DNA of 64,000 bases from Desulfofarcimen acetoxidans DSM 771 (GTDB lineage Bacteria > Bacillota > Desulfotomaculia > Desulfotomaculales > Desulfofarciminaceae): assembly GCF_000024205.1 (NCBI RefSeq), contig NC_013216.1:3596001-3660000 (forward strand), read 5' to 3'. Position numbers and translations under genes: made by a program. A model generated the notes under the pieces. It searched no databases, had not been told where the DNA came from, and saw only the letters and a list, made by a program, of their open reading frames with translations. The stretch's first letter is position 1; every line of letters begins with the position of its first letter. Shown piece after piece: positions 18,890 to 28,204 of this stretch.

Positions 18890-20790
18890 AATCCCTCACT
18901 AATAAGAATAAATATTAGTGAGGGATCGTCATGGACTTACAACCTATTTTAGAACAACTAGCTAAATTACCCCCCGAAATATTGATGAAGATAATGCCCG
19001 AATTAAAAGTAGAAGTTCCGAAGGCAGATCCCTCAGGTGCAGTACTTATCGGTGTCTTTTTAGCAAGAAGCCTGGGCATTGGTAAAATAATTGACAACTT
19101 TATAGGCGAAGAATATGTTACTTATGAACATCTACGTGAAGACAGAGCCAACGATTCTAAATGTCGGGTAAGTACTGGTTTGGCATGTGAAATAATGGTT
19201 GGCGACATGCTGGGCAGAAATAAAGATCTCACCCATTTATATAAATTTGAAGAAGCTTGTGAAAACTGGCAAGTCGAAACAATACTCGATATACCGTCCG
19301 AAAAATTTAATGATGACAAAATGGGTAGAGCCCTTGACGCTATAAACTCAAATGCAAAATATATGGCTAATGTATTGCAGGATATTGTTTTATCAGCATC
19401 CAAGAAATTTGGAGTTCCACTTAACACTTTTTACAATGACACATCCTCCATTCCAGTCTCTGGTGTTATGGAGGATAACGATAAAGTTCAATACGGGTAT
19501 GGTGGTCTACCGGGTTTAAAACAATTAATCCTTAATCTTACGATAGCCTCTGGTGCATCTTTGCCGATAACATCATCAATTGATTCCGGTAATGTTCAAG
19601 GCGGTACGACTTTTGAGCGTTCATTCGAGAAGGTTAAAGAGATTACCGATGACCAAGAATTTGAGATGATTATTGATCGTGGTATCCTAACCCAAGATAA
19701 TATGCATTTGATGCTTACTAATAGCAACCAAAAGCCCTTTTTTATAGGTCCACTCAAGGATGAGCTATCGAAAAATTGGGTCTTAGAGCAATTAAATGAG
19801 GCTAAAAAAGATGATTTTGCTACTATTGACTATCGCTCTAAGAGAGAAATAGAAAGAAATCTACCCAGACACTACGAGGCGTTAGAGACAAAATATACGT
19901 TTAAGGTAAAACTTGAGCCTCCCACAGAGGGTAGTAAGAACAAAAAGCAACTCAAAAAAAGTAAGCGAATATTTGCGACACATACTATAAGGGCGGTTAT
20001 TTATTGTGATTTAAACAAAAAACCTAAGGAACAAGAGCGTCGTCAAAAGCGTATAACCAGCACAGAAGATGCATTAGTAGAACTCAATGGCAAGCTTAAA
20101 CGTAACTTAATCACGAAGGAATCCTGTGAAAAAGCAGTAGATAATATTTTTAAAGGGCAGCCTGAAATGCGTAGGCTGTTTAATGTAACAATTAAACTAA
20201 ATCAACATAATGTTATTGTTATGTCCTGGTCAAAAGATGAAACTATAATTCCAGAGCTTGAGAAAACCGACGGTATCTTTGTGCTTTTAACCAACCATGA
20301 CAAAGAGAAGGTTGATGCTAATGAACTGCTTACCCGCTATCGTGGTAGGAACGACATCGAAATCAGTTTTAGGTTTTTGAAGGGTTCTCTTGATTTACAA
20401 CAAGTATTCCTTCGCAATCCTGAAAGAGTAGATGCCTATTGCTTTTTAAAAGTATTGGCTATGCTTGTGCTTAATTTAGCAGCCTGGCTGTTAGCTAAAA
20501 ATGGCAAAAAGATGTCTCCCCAAAAATTACAGAAAGAACTTGGCGACCTAACTATCTCAGAACAAAGGTTGCAGCCTATTGGTATACGCCATTGGAATGG
20601 GACGAATATTCCTAATACTATTGATGTATTGGTTAATCTGTTTAACTTACCACATCCACTTGAATTAATAGAGGTTATTAATTCAGCAATCAATTTTTCT
20701 TATCATATTGAGAAATGGTTTAAGGATAATTTGAGAAAATAAGATTTGGCAGTGGTTCCCAGTTTAATGATCCCTTAGTGCAAAACCTGG
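18890..20790 (+). mobile_element. IS1634-like insertion sequence
   Basis: A single transposase gene fills the element. Just before it, AATCCCTCACTAATA pairs with TATTAGTGAGGGATC across 18889-18925 as a hairpin. The bases after the stop (TTAATGATCCCTTAGTGCAA, 20763-20782) are partly the inverted complement of the TTAGTGAGGGATCGTCA side. These are probable element ends, but the exact tips and target duplication cannot be fixed by eye. Confidence 0.55.
18931..20742 (+). CDS. IS1634-family transposase, apparently intact
   Basis: 603 residues, typical for the family. The DDE triad is visible: NTFYNDTSSIPVSG (Asp), EMIIDRGILTQDN (Asp), and YRGRNDIEISFRFLKGSL for the Glu region. KNKKQLKKSKRIFATHTIRA is a basic middle segment. 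The frame is uninterrupted, unlike most transposases in this window, so this is the element most likely to have been active recently. It lies between the two direct copies of the 848-base duplication. Confidence 0.85.
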   Translation: MDLQPILEQLAKLPPEILMKIMPELKVEVPKADPSGAVLIGVFLARSLGIGKIIDNFIGEEYVTYEHLREDRANDSKCRVSTGLACEIMVGDMLGRNKDLTHLYKFEEACENWQVETILDIPSEKFNDDKMGRALDAINSNAKYMANVLQDIVLSASKKFGVPLNTFYNDTSSIPVSGVMEDNDKVQYGYGGLPGLKQLILNLTIASGASLPITSSIDSGNVQGGTTFERSFEKVKEITDDQEFEMIIDRGILTQDNMHLMLTNSNQKPFFIGPLKDELSKNWVLEQLNEAKKDDFATIDYRSKREIERNLPRHYEALETKYTFKVKLEPPTEGSKNKKQLKKSKRIFATHTIRAVIYCDLNKKPKEQERRQKRITSTEDALVELNGKLKRNLITKESCEKAVDNIFKGQPEMRRLFNVTIKLNQHNVIVMSWSKDETIIPELEKTDGIFVLLTNHDKEKVDANELLTRYRGRNDIEISFRFLKGSLDLQQVFLRNPERVDAYCFLKVLAMLVLNLAAWLLAKNGKKMSPQKLQKELGDLTISEQRLQPIGIRHWNGTNIPNTIDVLVNLFNLPHPLELIEVINSAINFSYHIEKWFKDNLRK

Positions 20791-20791
20791 G

Positions 20792-21639
20792 GTTTAAAGC
20801 TTGATGTAAAATTTCCTTGTTTTACGAAATATAAAGTTTTTTTTGAGACTAAAGTCTAACTTTTAATTTTATTTAATATGCCTCCGGCCATATCGATAAA
20901 ATTTATTCCTGTATTATAAATAGCCTGTTTAATACCAGGTGTATTAATCATTGCTACTAACCTGTCAAGGCCTTCATTATCGAGATTTTCATATGGCGCT
21001 CTAATTGCTGAAATGTTTTCCACGTGTTTTTGCAAAGGTCTAACAAGAGATTCGTAATCCAAATCCTGGATCATTGCTCTTGCAGCCAAAATACCACTTA
21101 TAAGAGCTTCAACAGCACCTGTACCAAGTAATCTTTCTGTTAACCCAGCAGAACGACCCACAAGTAAAACATTGCCTGACTTAAAGTTACTTACCCTACC
21201 AGTGGAGAATATTGGTAATGAAAACTTATAATAAAACTCCAGATGTGCCAAATTTTCTTCTTCTAAAAAATTAGTATATAACCTATCCATTTCATATTCA
21301 CTGCAACCGATGTTACATAAACCTATTATAGCCTGGGTAGAACTCCATGGCGCAAGCCTGGCATATCCTTGACCTGCATAACGGGTATTAAAATAAACTG
21401 TCGATGAAGTTGATTCAAAAGTTCCAAAGACCAGCCCTCCCCTAAGATGTACTACCCCATAGTCTATCCATAATCCCATTTCCTTTGCCGCAGTATCTTT
21501 ACCGGTTGCAACCACTACATAATCATATTTTTTGGATAGTTCCTTATAATCTGCTGCCCGGTTGAAGTAAACCGGTGTTTTTTTTAGTAATGTAAATAAT
21601 TGATTTTCAACAGATTCTCTATGTTTCCCCCGGGTCATG
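20792..21639. repeat. 848-base duplicated segment, copy B
   Basis: This is the native copy: it lies inside the complete oxidoreductase gene and its downstream flank, whereas copy A (14916-15763) breaks off at both edges into unrelated sequence. No length difference exists between copies. Confidence 0.9.
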
Positions 21640-21923
21640 ATGTTGCCTAACTTTCCCTCAATACTAGTTTCTTTGTTAGGCGATTTCATTTTTAGAGTTC
21701 GCAATTCGTTGATAGGTTTTAAATCCAGTCTATACTTTTCTCTCAGGGATTCGCGTATATCACCCATTTGCCTTTGTAAGACGTTCAACCAGTGTACCGT
21801 ACATGGCCATGGCCAGCCAACAGATTCATCTCTTTCAAAAACATCAGGTATTATTCCAAGTCTTTCACATTCTATAGCACAGGCCAACCCAGCCAAACCC
21901 GCACCTATAATAGCGATTTTCAA
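20856..21923 (-). CDS. FAD-dependent oxidoreductase, geranylgeranyl-reductase-like
   Basis: 355 residues. Residues 1-30 form a Rossmann FAD-binding start (MKIAIIGAGLAGLACAIECE, then FERDE). Later motifs YDYVVVATGKDTAAKE and GNVLLVGRSAGLTERLLGTG resemble the second FAD contact of the p-hydroxybenzoate hydroxylase/geranylgeranyl reductase group. Substrate is unknown; unsaturated lipid chains or a quinone are possibilities. No operon partner is present, and its own downstream part has been copied to 14.9-15.8 kb. Confidence 0.8.
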   Translation of the reverse strand: MKIAIIGAGLAGLACAIECERLGIIPDVFERDESVGWPWPCTVHWLNVLQRQMGDIRESLREKYRLDLKPINELRTLKMKSPNKETSIEGKLGNIMTRGKHRESVENQLFTLLKKTPVYFNRAADYKELSKKYDYVVVATGKDTAAKEMGLWIDYGVVHLRGGLVFGTFESTSSTVYFNTRYAGQGYARLAPWSSTQAIIGLCNIGCSEYEMDRLYTNFLEEENLAHLEFYYKFSLPIFSTGRVSNFKSGNVLLVGRSAGLTERLLGTGAVEALISGILAARAMIQDLDYESLVRPLQKHVENISAIRAPYENLDNEGLDRLVAMINTPGIKQAIYNTGINFIDMAGGILNKIKS

Positions 21924-21999
21924 TTGTTTTACCCCCTGGAGTATAAATATAGCATTTATATTATATCCATCAAGGTAAATTTAAATATTGATAGTAAAT

Positions 22000-22075
22000 A
22001 ACAATTGCATCATATTTGAAAGAGTAAACCGCTTTACTCATAATAAACAACCAGCCCCACCAGCCAAAGCCGGGT
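22000..22075. repeat. dispersed repeat family A, copy 5
   Basis: TTGCATCATATTTGAAAGAG, TAAACCGCTTTACTCATAAT, AAACAACCAGCCCC and CCAGCCAAAGCCG follow the family order with more divergence. It lies upstream of the oxidoreductase gene, so both ends of that gene's neighbourhood carry family-A sequence. Confidence 0.5.
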
Positions 22076-22087
22076 AGTCACAAGGAT

Positions 22088-22264
22088 AAGTTGTGAACCC
22101 ACCCCATAAGGCAAAGCAAATATGGAAAGTGCAACACCAATAAATTTAACAATCATATCAGGTATGTTACTACCTTAAATAAGAGAAATTTGCATTCCTT
22201 GCATGATTATATAAAGAATAACCCCGCTTAAAAGACAAAAACCGCCAAATACAACTCTTTTCAT
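22088..22264 (-). pseudogene. small membrane protein with internal stop
   Basis: From ATG 22264 the minus strand reads MKRVVFGGFCLLSGVILYII then a TAA at 22175. The same frame continues IVKFIGVALSIFALPYGVGS without another stop to beyond 22088. Two helices separated by a nonsense codon suggest a decayed small membrane protein related in style to the next gene. It could also be a genuine 29-residue peptide. Confidence 0.35.
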
Positions 22265-22341
22265 AATCGCCCTCGCTTTCACAAATTATACACTTCAAAT
22301 TTTTGTTTTCCCGACTCTAAAACTACCCCACAAATTGGGAA

Positions 22342-22536
22342 TTATTTGTTGTCGCCCTTAGACTTTTTGAAGACTAAAACAACACCGACAATCCCTATCG
22401 CTAAGCCAATAAGAATCCACGGAACGGTTACATCAGGAGTAATGTAATGGCCTAACCAATCCGATGCTAAAGTGACAAGTATTCCAAATAGAATTAACGC
22501 AATACCTTGAAGTTGCTTTTTCATTGCTCTCTCCAT
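22342..22536 (-). CDS. small two-helix membrane protein
   Basis: 64 residues (or 60 from the second Met at 22524) with two hydrophobic helices, QGIALILFGILVTLASDW and WILIGLAIGIVGVVLVF, and a basic tail KKSKGDNK. GGAGAGAG stands just before the second Met. Such proteins are common in Firmicutes; I cannot assign a role. Confidence 0.5.
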   Translation of the reverse strand: MERAMKKQLQGIALILFGILVTLASDWLGHYITPDVTVPWILIGLAIGIVGVVLVFKKSKGDNK

Positions 22537-22683
22537 TCAAATTCCTGTTTTCTCTAATGCTTTTTACCACATAAGCCCATGTAGTTTATCTCCGCTTCTT
22601 CCTGCGCTCCGTTCTTGGAAAAACAGGTGCTCGGATTTTCCCAACGCTGGATAAGCGTATGGGCCTAAAAATTAAGGACTAAC

Positions 22684-23199
22684 TTATTCATATTGATTTC
22701 CTTGATTATCACAAAAAGCCACTTTCACAGAATAGTCGTTGCTTGGAGCCTTATAGTAAAGGATTTTATTTTCTCTGGCATCAAGTTTTATTGGCTCAAG
22801 TTTTTTACCCTGTACGGCATATGTCACCTTTGCATAGTCTAATTCTGCTTGACTATACCAAAACAAATCATAGCCTGTTCCATTTATAACAGTATGTTCA
22901 GTGATTATTTCACCGTTATCTCGCAAAGATATTGTTTGAAGTTTATATTTATTATTATCTTCCGGCTCAAATATTGCCAACCCATACTTGTTGTTCGCAT
23001 CAATTATTCCACTTATAATATGTTCATCTATTTTTATCTCCGAAGCAATGTGGATTCTATTATCTGATTGGTTTAACCGCAATTCTCTGCTTTCAAGTGT
23101 CGAACCATCAAGCTTGCTCTGTTGAAAAAAGAAGCTGATAAATACAACACTCAAAATTAAAATAGCTGCTACTGCAAAAATATACTTCTTTCTTTTCAT
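22684..23199 (-). CDS. membrane-anchored protein, unknown
   Basis: 171 residues beginning with a basic segment and one helix (residues 5-25, FAVAAILILSVVFISFFF), then an outside domain with repeated beta-type strands (SEIKIDEHIISGIIDANNKY, YGLAIFEPED). The end VAFCDNQGNQYE is typical of small surface domains. No family recognised. Its start is well separated from the next gene. Confidence 0.55.
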   Translation of the reverse strand: MKRKKYIFAVAAILILSVVFISFFFQQSKLDGSTLESRELRLNQSDNRIHIASEIKIDEHIISGIIDANNKYGLAIFEPEDNNKYKLQTISLRDNGEIITEHTVINGTGYDLFWYSQAELDYAKVTYAVQGKKLEPIKLDARENKILYYKAPSNDYSVKVAFCDNQGNQYE

Positions 23200-23256
23200 T
23201 CTTATCTCTCCACTTGTCTAATATAAATAACGAATACACAGCTCTATACATTGGAA

Positions 23257-23592
23257 TTAGATACCGAAATGAATAATGTATCTACTATACTCTTTGGCTT
23301 GATTAGCTAAGGAAATCAAAGATATATATTCCTCTTTACTTTGAGAATATAAGACCTTTGTAAATGCATCCATTGATTTAGGCGGTATAAGTGTAATACC
23401 ACAATAAGCAAGACCTTTTTCCGGCCTTTGCAGAGTGTGCCAGTAGCAATCCACACCAGCTAAATCGGTTAAAATCGGTTCAATCAAATCATCATCAACC
23501 ACGATACAATTGTATTTTTGCGGTTCGTAAGTATCAAACCGGTCTTTATCGGTGGGATATTTTTGCATAATTCCAAATTCATGCTTCGGCAT
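23257..23592 (-). CDS. conserved hypothetical protein, 111 residues
   Basis: Starting at MPKHEFGIMQKYPTDKDRFD (23592), preferred over the Met five codons upstream. The sequence is soluble and includes CIVVDDDLIEPILTDLAGVD and AYCGITLIPPKSMDAF. It resembles a small Clostridial family I cannot name, often found in conjugative-element surroundings. The next two genes have the same flavour. Confidence 0.5.
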   Translation of the reverse strand: MPKHEFGIMQKYPTDKDRFDTYEPQKYNCIVVDDDLIEPILTDLAGVDCYWHTLQRPEKGLAYCGITLIPPKSMDAFTKVLYSQSKEEYISLISLANQAKEYSRYIIHFGI

Positions 23593-23778
23593 ATTATCAC
23601 CCGTCAAATTTCCTGTTTATCTGCATATTAAATAATCCAAATTTAATTGTAATGTTAAATGTTGCTATTTAACATTACAATACCAGCGTAGATCTTTCCA
23701 CCGAATCATTATCAATAATGGCTATAGCTTCCCGGCATGATATGTGGCATCCCGTATGACTAACAGGAGGCGGTACAG

Positions 23779-24099
23779 ATGAACGATATACTGGATGAAC
23801 TCTACCAACGGTTTTATCACCCTTCTCCTCAGACTGATTTACAACGGGAAATTGAGGACGCCCATCGGCAGCTCATTGAGCGGCTGGAGAAGCCGGAGCG
23901 AAAACTGGTATTGAGAATCATAGATACCAAAGACATGATTACGGGAAGCGAAGCTCAGGAGAGCTTTAACTGCGACTTTTGGCTGGCTTGGCGGTTATTC
24001 ACACAGCTTCACAATTATAACAGCGGTCGTTTGGTTGAGGAAAACCTCAGTGAGGATGACCGCTTTTCTATGCAGAAGGGAACAGATGATGAAAATTAA
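23779..24099 (+). CDS. DUF6809-like small protein of Clostridial elements
   Basis: 106 residues, charged and helical (ELYQRFYHPSPQTDLQREIE, LVLRIIDTKDMITGSEAQES). AGGAGG lies before the ATG. I recall this architecture as a small family frequent in Clostridial conjugative elements, usually just upstream of a proline-rich membrane protein as here. The next gene starts inside its last codons, so they are coupled. Function unknown. Confidence 0.6.
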   Translation: MNDILDELYQRFYHPSPQTDLQREIEDAHRQLIERLEKPERKLVLRIIDTKDMITGSEAQESFNCDFWLAWRLFTQLHNYNSGRLVEENLSEDDRFSMQKGTDDEN

Positions 24100-24661
24100 G
24101 CTCAAGTATCTTGCGGCAGTGGGTACGATTGTATTGATGGTACCCTTACTGCATCTGCCCTACACTAAAGACGCAGCGCCTTCGCCCGAGAATCGCCCTG
24201 TGTGCGATCTGAACCGGGGGAGCGGAGATGTTGCCCTCCCGCCTTCGCAGCAGCACAGTACAGGACATACAGCACCCGAAATGCCGCCTCAAAACACATC
24301 CGTTATTGAGAACTCTGTGACGGTGACAGAACCGGAGCCACAGCTGACGAAAACACCCGAAAAGAAAGAATCCGTCCCGGCATCAACTCCATCGACGAAA
24401 CCGACCGCGCCGCCCTCTCCCGCGCCTGTAAGAGCAGCCGAGCCCCAAATGGGCGATACCCGCGTGGTGGACGGACAAAAGCATGTCTACTTTCTCGGCT
24501 TCGGTTGGATTGAAGACAGCAGCGAACCAAACCACGGCGAATATGCTGCCGATATGTATGAAAACAGCAACAAGATCGGCGTTATAGATGGTGGGACCGC
24601 TGTGGGCGGAGATGGCGACATTAATAAAATTTGGCATCATGGGAGAATATCCCGCGAATAG
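24086..24661 (+). CDS. DUF6550-like proline-rich anchored protein
   Basis: About 190 residues from tandem ATGs at 24086/24089, behind AGAAGGG and overlapping the previous gene by 14 bases. One N-terminal helix (AAVGTIVLMVPLLHLPY) is followed by a long Pro/Thr/Ser linker and a short conserved C-terminal motif, VYFLGFGWIEDSSEPNHGE then MYENSNKIGVIDGG. This is the pattern of a surface protein whose end recognises a partner. GC content is higher than in the surrounding DNA, consistent with transfer. Confidence 0.6.
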   Translation: MMKIKLKYLAAVGTIVLMVPLLHLPYTKDAAPSPENRPVCDLNRGSGDVALPPSQQHSTGHTAPEMPPQNTSVIENSVTVTEPEPQLTKTPEKKESVPASTPSTKPTAPPSPAPVRAAEPQMGDTRVVDGQKHVYFLGFGWIEDSSEPNHGEYAADMYENSNKIGVIDGGTAVGGDGDINKIWHHGRISRE

Positions 24662-24715
24662 AAGCAGGTGTACAACAAACCCTTACACACCTGTTTTTTC
24701 TCTGCTTTAATCCAA

Positions 24716-24901
24716 TCACACTCTTTCCAGCATCTCCTCGCCGGAGATCCTGCCCCCCACATAATCCCGCAGGGATTGACCGGCTGCGGCAGACCAGACC
24801 TTGAACTCATCCTCGGTCAAATCCTTGCCGCTATGTTCCTCGGCATATTTCCCTGCCGCCCGGTAACAGCGGGAGTAGAGCTTATTGTTCGTACCTTTCA
24901 T
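24716..24901 (-). CDS. small helical protein, unknown
   Basis: 61 residues, soluble and highly charged: YSRCYRAAGKYAEEHSGKDL and EDEFKVWSAAAGQSLRDYVG. No hydrophobic segment. It lies convergent to the proline-rich protein and ends just before the IS200/IS605 element. The codon pattern looks coding but no relative is recognised. Confidence 0.4.
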   Translation of the reverse strand: MKGTNNKLYSRCYRAAGKYAEEHSGKDLTEDEFKVWSAAAGQSLRDYVGGRISGEEMLERV

Positions 24902-24959
24902 ATAAGCTCATACATCAAAGTCAACCCCGGTTTATTCACCCAATATAATGGGCCGTACT

Positions 24960-25135
24960 TATTTACCTGTGAACCTCCTCCGGGACGAGCCCGGAGGCTT
25001 CTACCCGTGAGGTTTCTCATTTCATTGAGAACTGCCCTGGCAAAGCAAGGTCTTACACTCTCTCATGAGCTACAGCACTGTGTTACCACAGCCTTGGCCC
25101 GGTCCATGGGCATCTACTACTCATCGTAGATACGT
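24960..25135 (-). ncRNA. probable omega RNA (reRNA) and right end of the IS element
   Basis: TnpB proteins use a guide RNA transcribed from the 3' end of tnpB through the right end of the element. Here the 175 bases after the tnpB stop contain no gene, a complex fold, and close with the GC hairpin at 24977-24998 and GGTTCAC. Sequence beyond it would provide the guide. Exact ends are not determined. Confidence 0.5.
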
Positions 25136-26368
25136 TTAAGCAGTTTTTTTCAGTGCCAACACCTTCAGTCGTGCATATTCGACCTTCTCAGGTAACTTAC
25201 GGCCTTTGGTGAATTTACCGTTAACCGATTTATCCAGAATTCCGGAAGCACCGACCATATCCCGGTGCGGGCCGGCGAAACCACACTTGCCGCATTTATA
25301 GGTGCGACCTGTTTGCTTGGTATACTCTGCACAAGCTGGACAAGTACCCGAAGTACCGCGTTCATCCACTGATATCAGCTTAATGCCATGACGCTTTAAC
25401 TTATACTCCAGCATCCTGCGTAATTTACCGAAAGTCCATTGACTCATCCGCTGGTTGTGCTTTTTACCGCAGTCTTTCTTGCGCACGCCTTCTGGATTGC
25501 CGATATAGACGGTATTGACGTTATGCTCAAAGCACCATTTTGAAACAATAGTTGAAATGGTATGTATGACGTGCTCAATTCGGCGCTCAATATTGTTCAA
25601 AAACCGGTACTTTGCAGCTAAAAGCTTATTGCGCTGTTTTGAGCCTTTTTTAGTTTTAGAAATAGCTTTTTGCAACCTGCGCAGCACCTTATTCCTGAGC
25701 CGGTGCAGAGAACGCAGCAATCTGCCGCTCACTACCAAAGATTTCTTACCGTCTGTGATAGCTACAGCATGTACCTCACCGGGGTCAATGGCTGCTGTAA
25801 CGCCGCCCTGTACTTTTTTCAAGGCCGGTTTTTCTACCGTTACATGCAGCCAGTAAAGGTTACGGTGCCATACAAGTTGAACCAGCTTAATGACGGCTCC
25901 GGAGAGCCTTTTGGGTAAGTTAAGTATGAGTGATTCCCTGCCGCGTCCGTTTGAGAGAGTCAGCATCTTTCCTTCGTAATTTATACCAAGTGGCTTCCAG
26001 GTTACAGTGAAAAAACGTTTCCTGCGATGGGGATAGCGCCAATCTGTAACTCCTTGTTCGCGCAGCTTCCCGGTGCGCTCACAGCACTCAAAGTAAGTTT
26101 CCACTATAGCCTGCGCCGACTGGGAATGAACACCGTATTTACCTTTAACGAATGCTTTCATGTCACCTTCGTCGAGCCAGCAGTGATGTTTTATATAGAT
26201 TGTACGGTGAACAGTGCAAGTTGTGTTCCATACTTTGGCTGCCTCTCTTTGCAGGGTACGGGCCAGGAAAGTTTGCTCCGGGGTTAGGTATACAGGAAAT
26301 TTATTCACCAAAATGTCGATGCCTTTTGACTTTGACTTCTTTGATTGGTTATTTTTACATTTACTCAC
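25136..26368 (-). CDS. tnpB: TnpB RNA-guided nuclease
   Basis: About 410 residues from GTG 26368, placed behind GAAGGGGG and five bases after the tnpA stop; the longer frame overlaps tnpA and is unlikely. The split RuvC domain shows AAIDPGEVHAVAITDG (Asp, about residue 195), VYIGNPEGVRKKD (Glu) and GPHRDMVGASGIL (Asp). A zinc finger lies before the last motif: CPAC and CGKC. All catalytic residues are present, so it is probably an active nuclease that protects or spreads the element. Confidence 0.88.
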   Translation of the reverse strand: MSKCKNNQSKKSKSKGIDILVNKFPVYLTPEQTFLARTLQREAAKVWNTTCTVHRTIYIKHHCWLDEGDMKAFVKGKYGVHSQSAQAIVETYFECCERTGKLREQGVTDWRYPHRRKRFFTVTWKPLGINYEGKMLTLSNGRGRESLILNLPKRLSGAVIKLVQLVWHRNLYWLHVTVEKPALKKVQGGVTAAIDPGEVHAVAITDGKKSLVVSGRLLRSLHRLRNKVLRRLQKAISKTKKGSKQRNKLLAAKYRFLNNIERRIEHVIHTISTIVSKWCFEHNVNTVYIGNPEGVRKKDCGKKHNQRMSQWTFGKLRRMLEYKLKRHGIKLISVDERGTSGTCPACAEYTKQTGRTYKCGKCGFAGPHRDMVGASGILDKSVNGKFTKGRKLPEKVEYARLKVLALKKTA

Positions 26369-26372
26369 AATT

Positions 26373-26681
26373 TCACCCCCTTCCAGAATATTTCTTTTTA
26401 AGCCAGGGAAAAGCGACAAATATTCTGTTGGCGGTAATGCTCTTAAGTATCCTTACAATCTCAGTGGGAGCCACGGTAGGCGGAGCAGAGAGGAATGTGT
26501 GCAGGTGATCCGGCATTGTTTCTATTTGAATGAGAGTGTATCCGTAGGTATTGCATATTTCTTGAATTATTTGTTTAACAGCATCCTCTACTTTACCCGT
26601 AATTGCTTTGCGACGATACTTTGGGCAAAACACGATATGATAGTTAATATTGTAGATGCAATGGTTTGTTTTTCTTTCCAT
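26373..26681 (-). pseudogene. tnpA: IS200/IS605 tnpA lacking its tyrosine
   Basis: 102 residues: NINYHIVFCPKYRRKAITGK and ETMPDHLHTFLSAPPTVAP with the HLH form of the HUH metal site. The family is usually 130-150 residues and ends in a helix with the catalytic Tyr (SPSYY-like). Here, after FPWLKKKYSGRG the frame stops and tnpB follows, so the Tyr helix is deleted. The element could only move with a helper. Confidence 0.75.
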
Positions 26682-27029
26682 GATTCAATTATACAGTAGA
26701 GGAAGTGTTTGTGTATATACTTGTCACCCTACCGGGCGACCGCTCCTTCATCCCACGGGACGAGCCCGTGGGTTTTCAGGAGCGATTTTCCATAAAATGG
26801 GTCAATCAGGTTTATCTATTTAGACATACTCAAACTCCAAATGCCGAGCTTAATTTTTTTAAACTAAAATAATTAAAGGAATTTTGCCAATTAAATAGAA
26901 TTACCATGTTAAAGTGTTATTCATGTATTGGGATTTTCTCAAGTATTTTTGCATAAGATATTTTAATAAATTTAAAATGTATAAGTAGTTCTTACAATGG
27001 TTATTTTCTATTCTAAGGTGGTGAATGAT

Positions 27030-27804
27030 ATGAATTATTCGAGTTTTTCTAGTTTTACGGTTAGTGATTTTAATAGATGGATAGATGTAAATAATTATGA
27101 TTATGTGAGTGAATACACTGTAGAGTTCTATAAAAAATATTTTAATGTTATTGCAGGATTTTATCTGCCTGAATACATACCAAAAAACTCTTGGCGTGAT
27201 TTTATTAGAGTACTATCTGAAGAAACTGGGACAGACCAAAAAGCATTGGCTGGTTGGCTTGATGAAAAAGGGATTAAAATAATAAGATATTCACTTGATA
27301 TATTAAAAGATACAGATAAGACAATAGAAATACTTAATTATTACAGTTTTAGACTAAATTGTGCGCTGGAAGATGCCGAAGAATTCGAAGATAAGAATTC
27401 TTTATTTTTAACCTTAATAGATATACCTATTTGTATAAAAAATGAATTAGGTACTCTAGGTCATTCATTTAATGAAAGTTTGACTGATACTCCATGGAAA
27501 GATATTAATTATTTATTATTATTTTCTGAAATTGCAATGCCTGCCAATGAGCAGGCTACTACTTTGTTAGGGGGCTATATAGAAAGCACATCCAAAAATA
27601 TTTACACAAGAAAATATTGACTTGTTAACTAATTTGAATGAAGTACTTAATAAAAAGGATATTAAGCACATCATTGGATGTGTTTCTTATAGTACTAGTG
27701 ACGCAATAATGCAATGTTTTATAAGGGATGGTTTCAGGACAGATATATTTATATTTTTTGGACAATATCAGTTAAAAAACTTGATCATGAATATGGCATG
27801 TTAA
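27030..27804 (+). pseudogene. unknown gene with one-base insertion in an A run
   Basis: From ATG 27030 (AAGGTGG upstream) the frame encodes NYSSFSSFTVSDFNRWIDVN, a soluble helical protein, and stops at 27620. In the next frame FTQENIDLLTNLNEVLNKKD through NLIMNMAC continues in the same style to 27804. The frames meet at a run of five A near 27593. Removing one A restores a protein of about 257 residues. No family recognised. Confidence 0.5.
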
Positions 27805-28204
27805 ATAAAAAAGATGGCATATTATATCTCTAATCCAGCTACTCCCAGAATAAAACACGATTAACGCCCTTTCGGTATTCGCTGAAGGAGCTTTTTTAAA
27901 TAATTTACATTTCACAGATCTATGTTTCTAGCCATAAAAATACAATTACTAATTAGATAAAAATAATCTCTAAGGAATCAAGGAACTTCCACTAATATCT
28001 TATTTATTTCTTCTTATTAGCCCCCATAAACCATGAAGTATCTTATATATGCCTATATAATTACCTACATAGCTTGCTACCTTCATGAAAATTCTAATTA
28101 ATATTATACTCATAAATAAAAATACGATAGTCTTAAAGATGTTATCCATGATATATCACCTTAACTTTAATGCTATTTTTTAGGCAGAAATCCATTATAG
28201 CTAG

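Larger units (their letters stand above)
24935..26790 (-). mobile_element. IS200/IS605-type element with tnpA and tnpB
   Basis: The two genes read on the minus strand. Both ends carry foldback sequence typical of the family: CCCACGGGACGAGCCCGTGG with an outer GCTCCT/AGGAGC pair at 26742-26785 (left end), and CCTCCGGGACGAGCCCGGAGG-type hairpin at 24977-24998 (right end). The family inserts without target duplication, so borders are approximate. Confidence 0.75.

Noticed and set aside
18694..18891. 65-codon minus-strand gene
   Set aside because: It lies on dispersed repeat B, and the frame is not kept in the second copy.
26369..26419. Longer TnpB start at 26419
   Set aside because: This part overlaps tnpA out of frame; the GTG at 26368 has a strong ribosome site.
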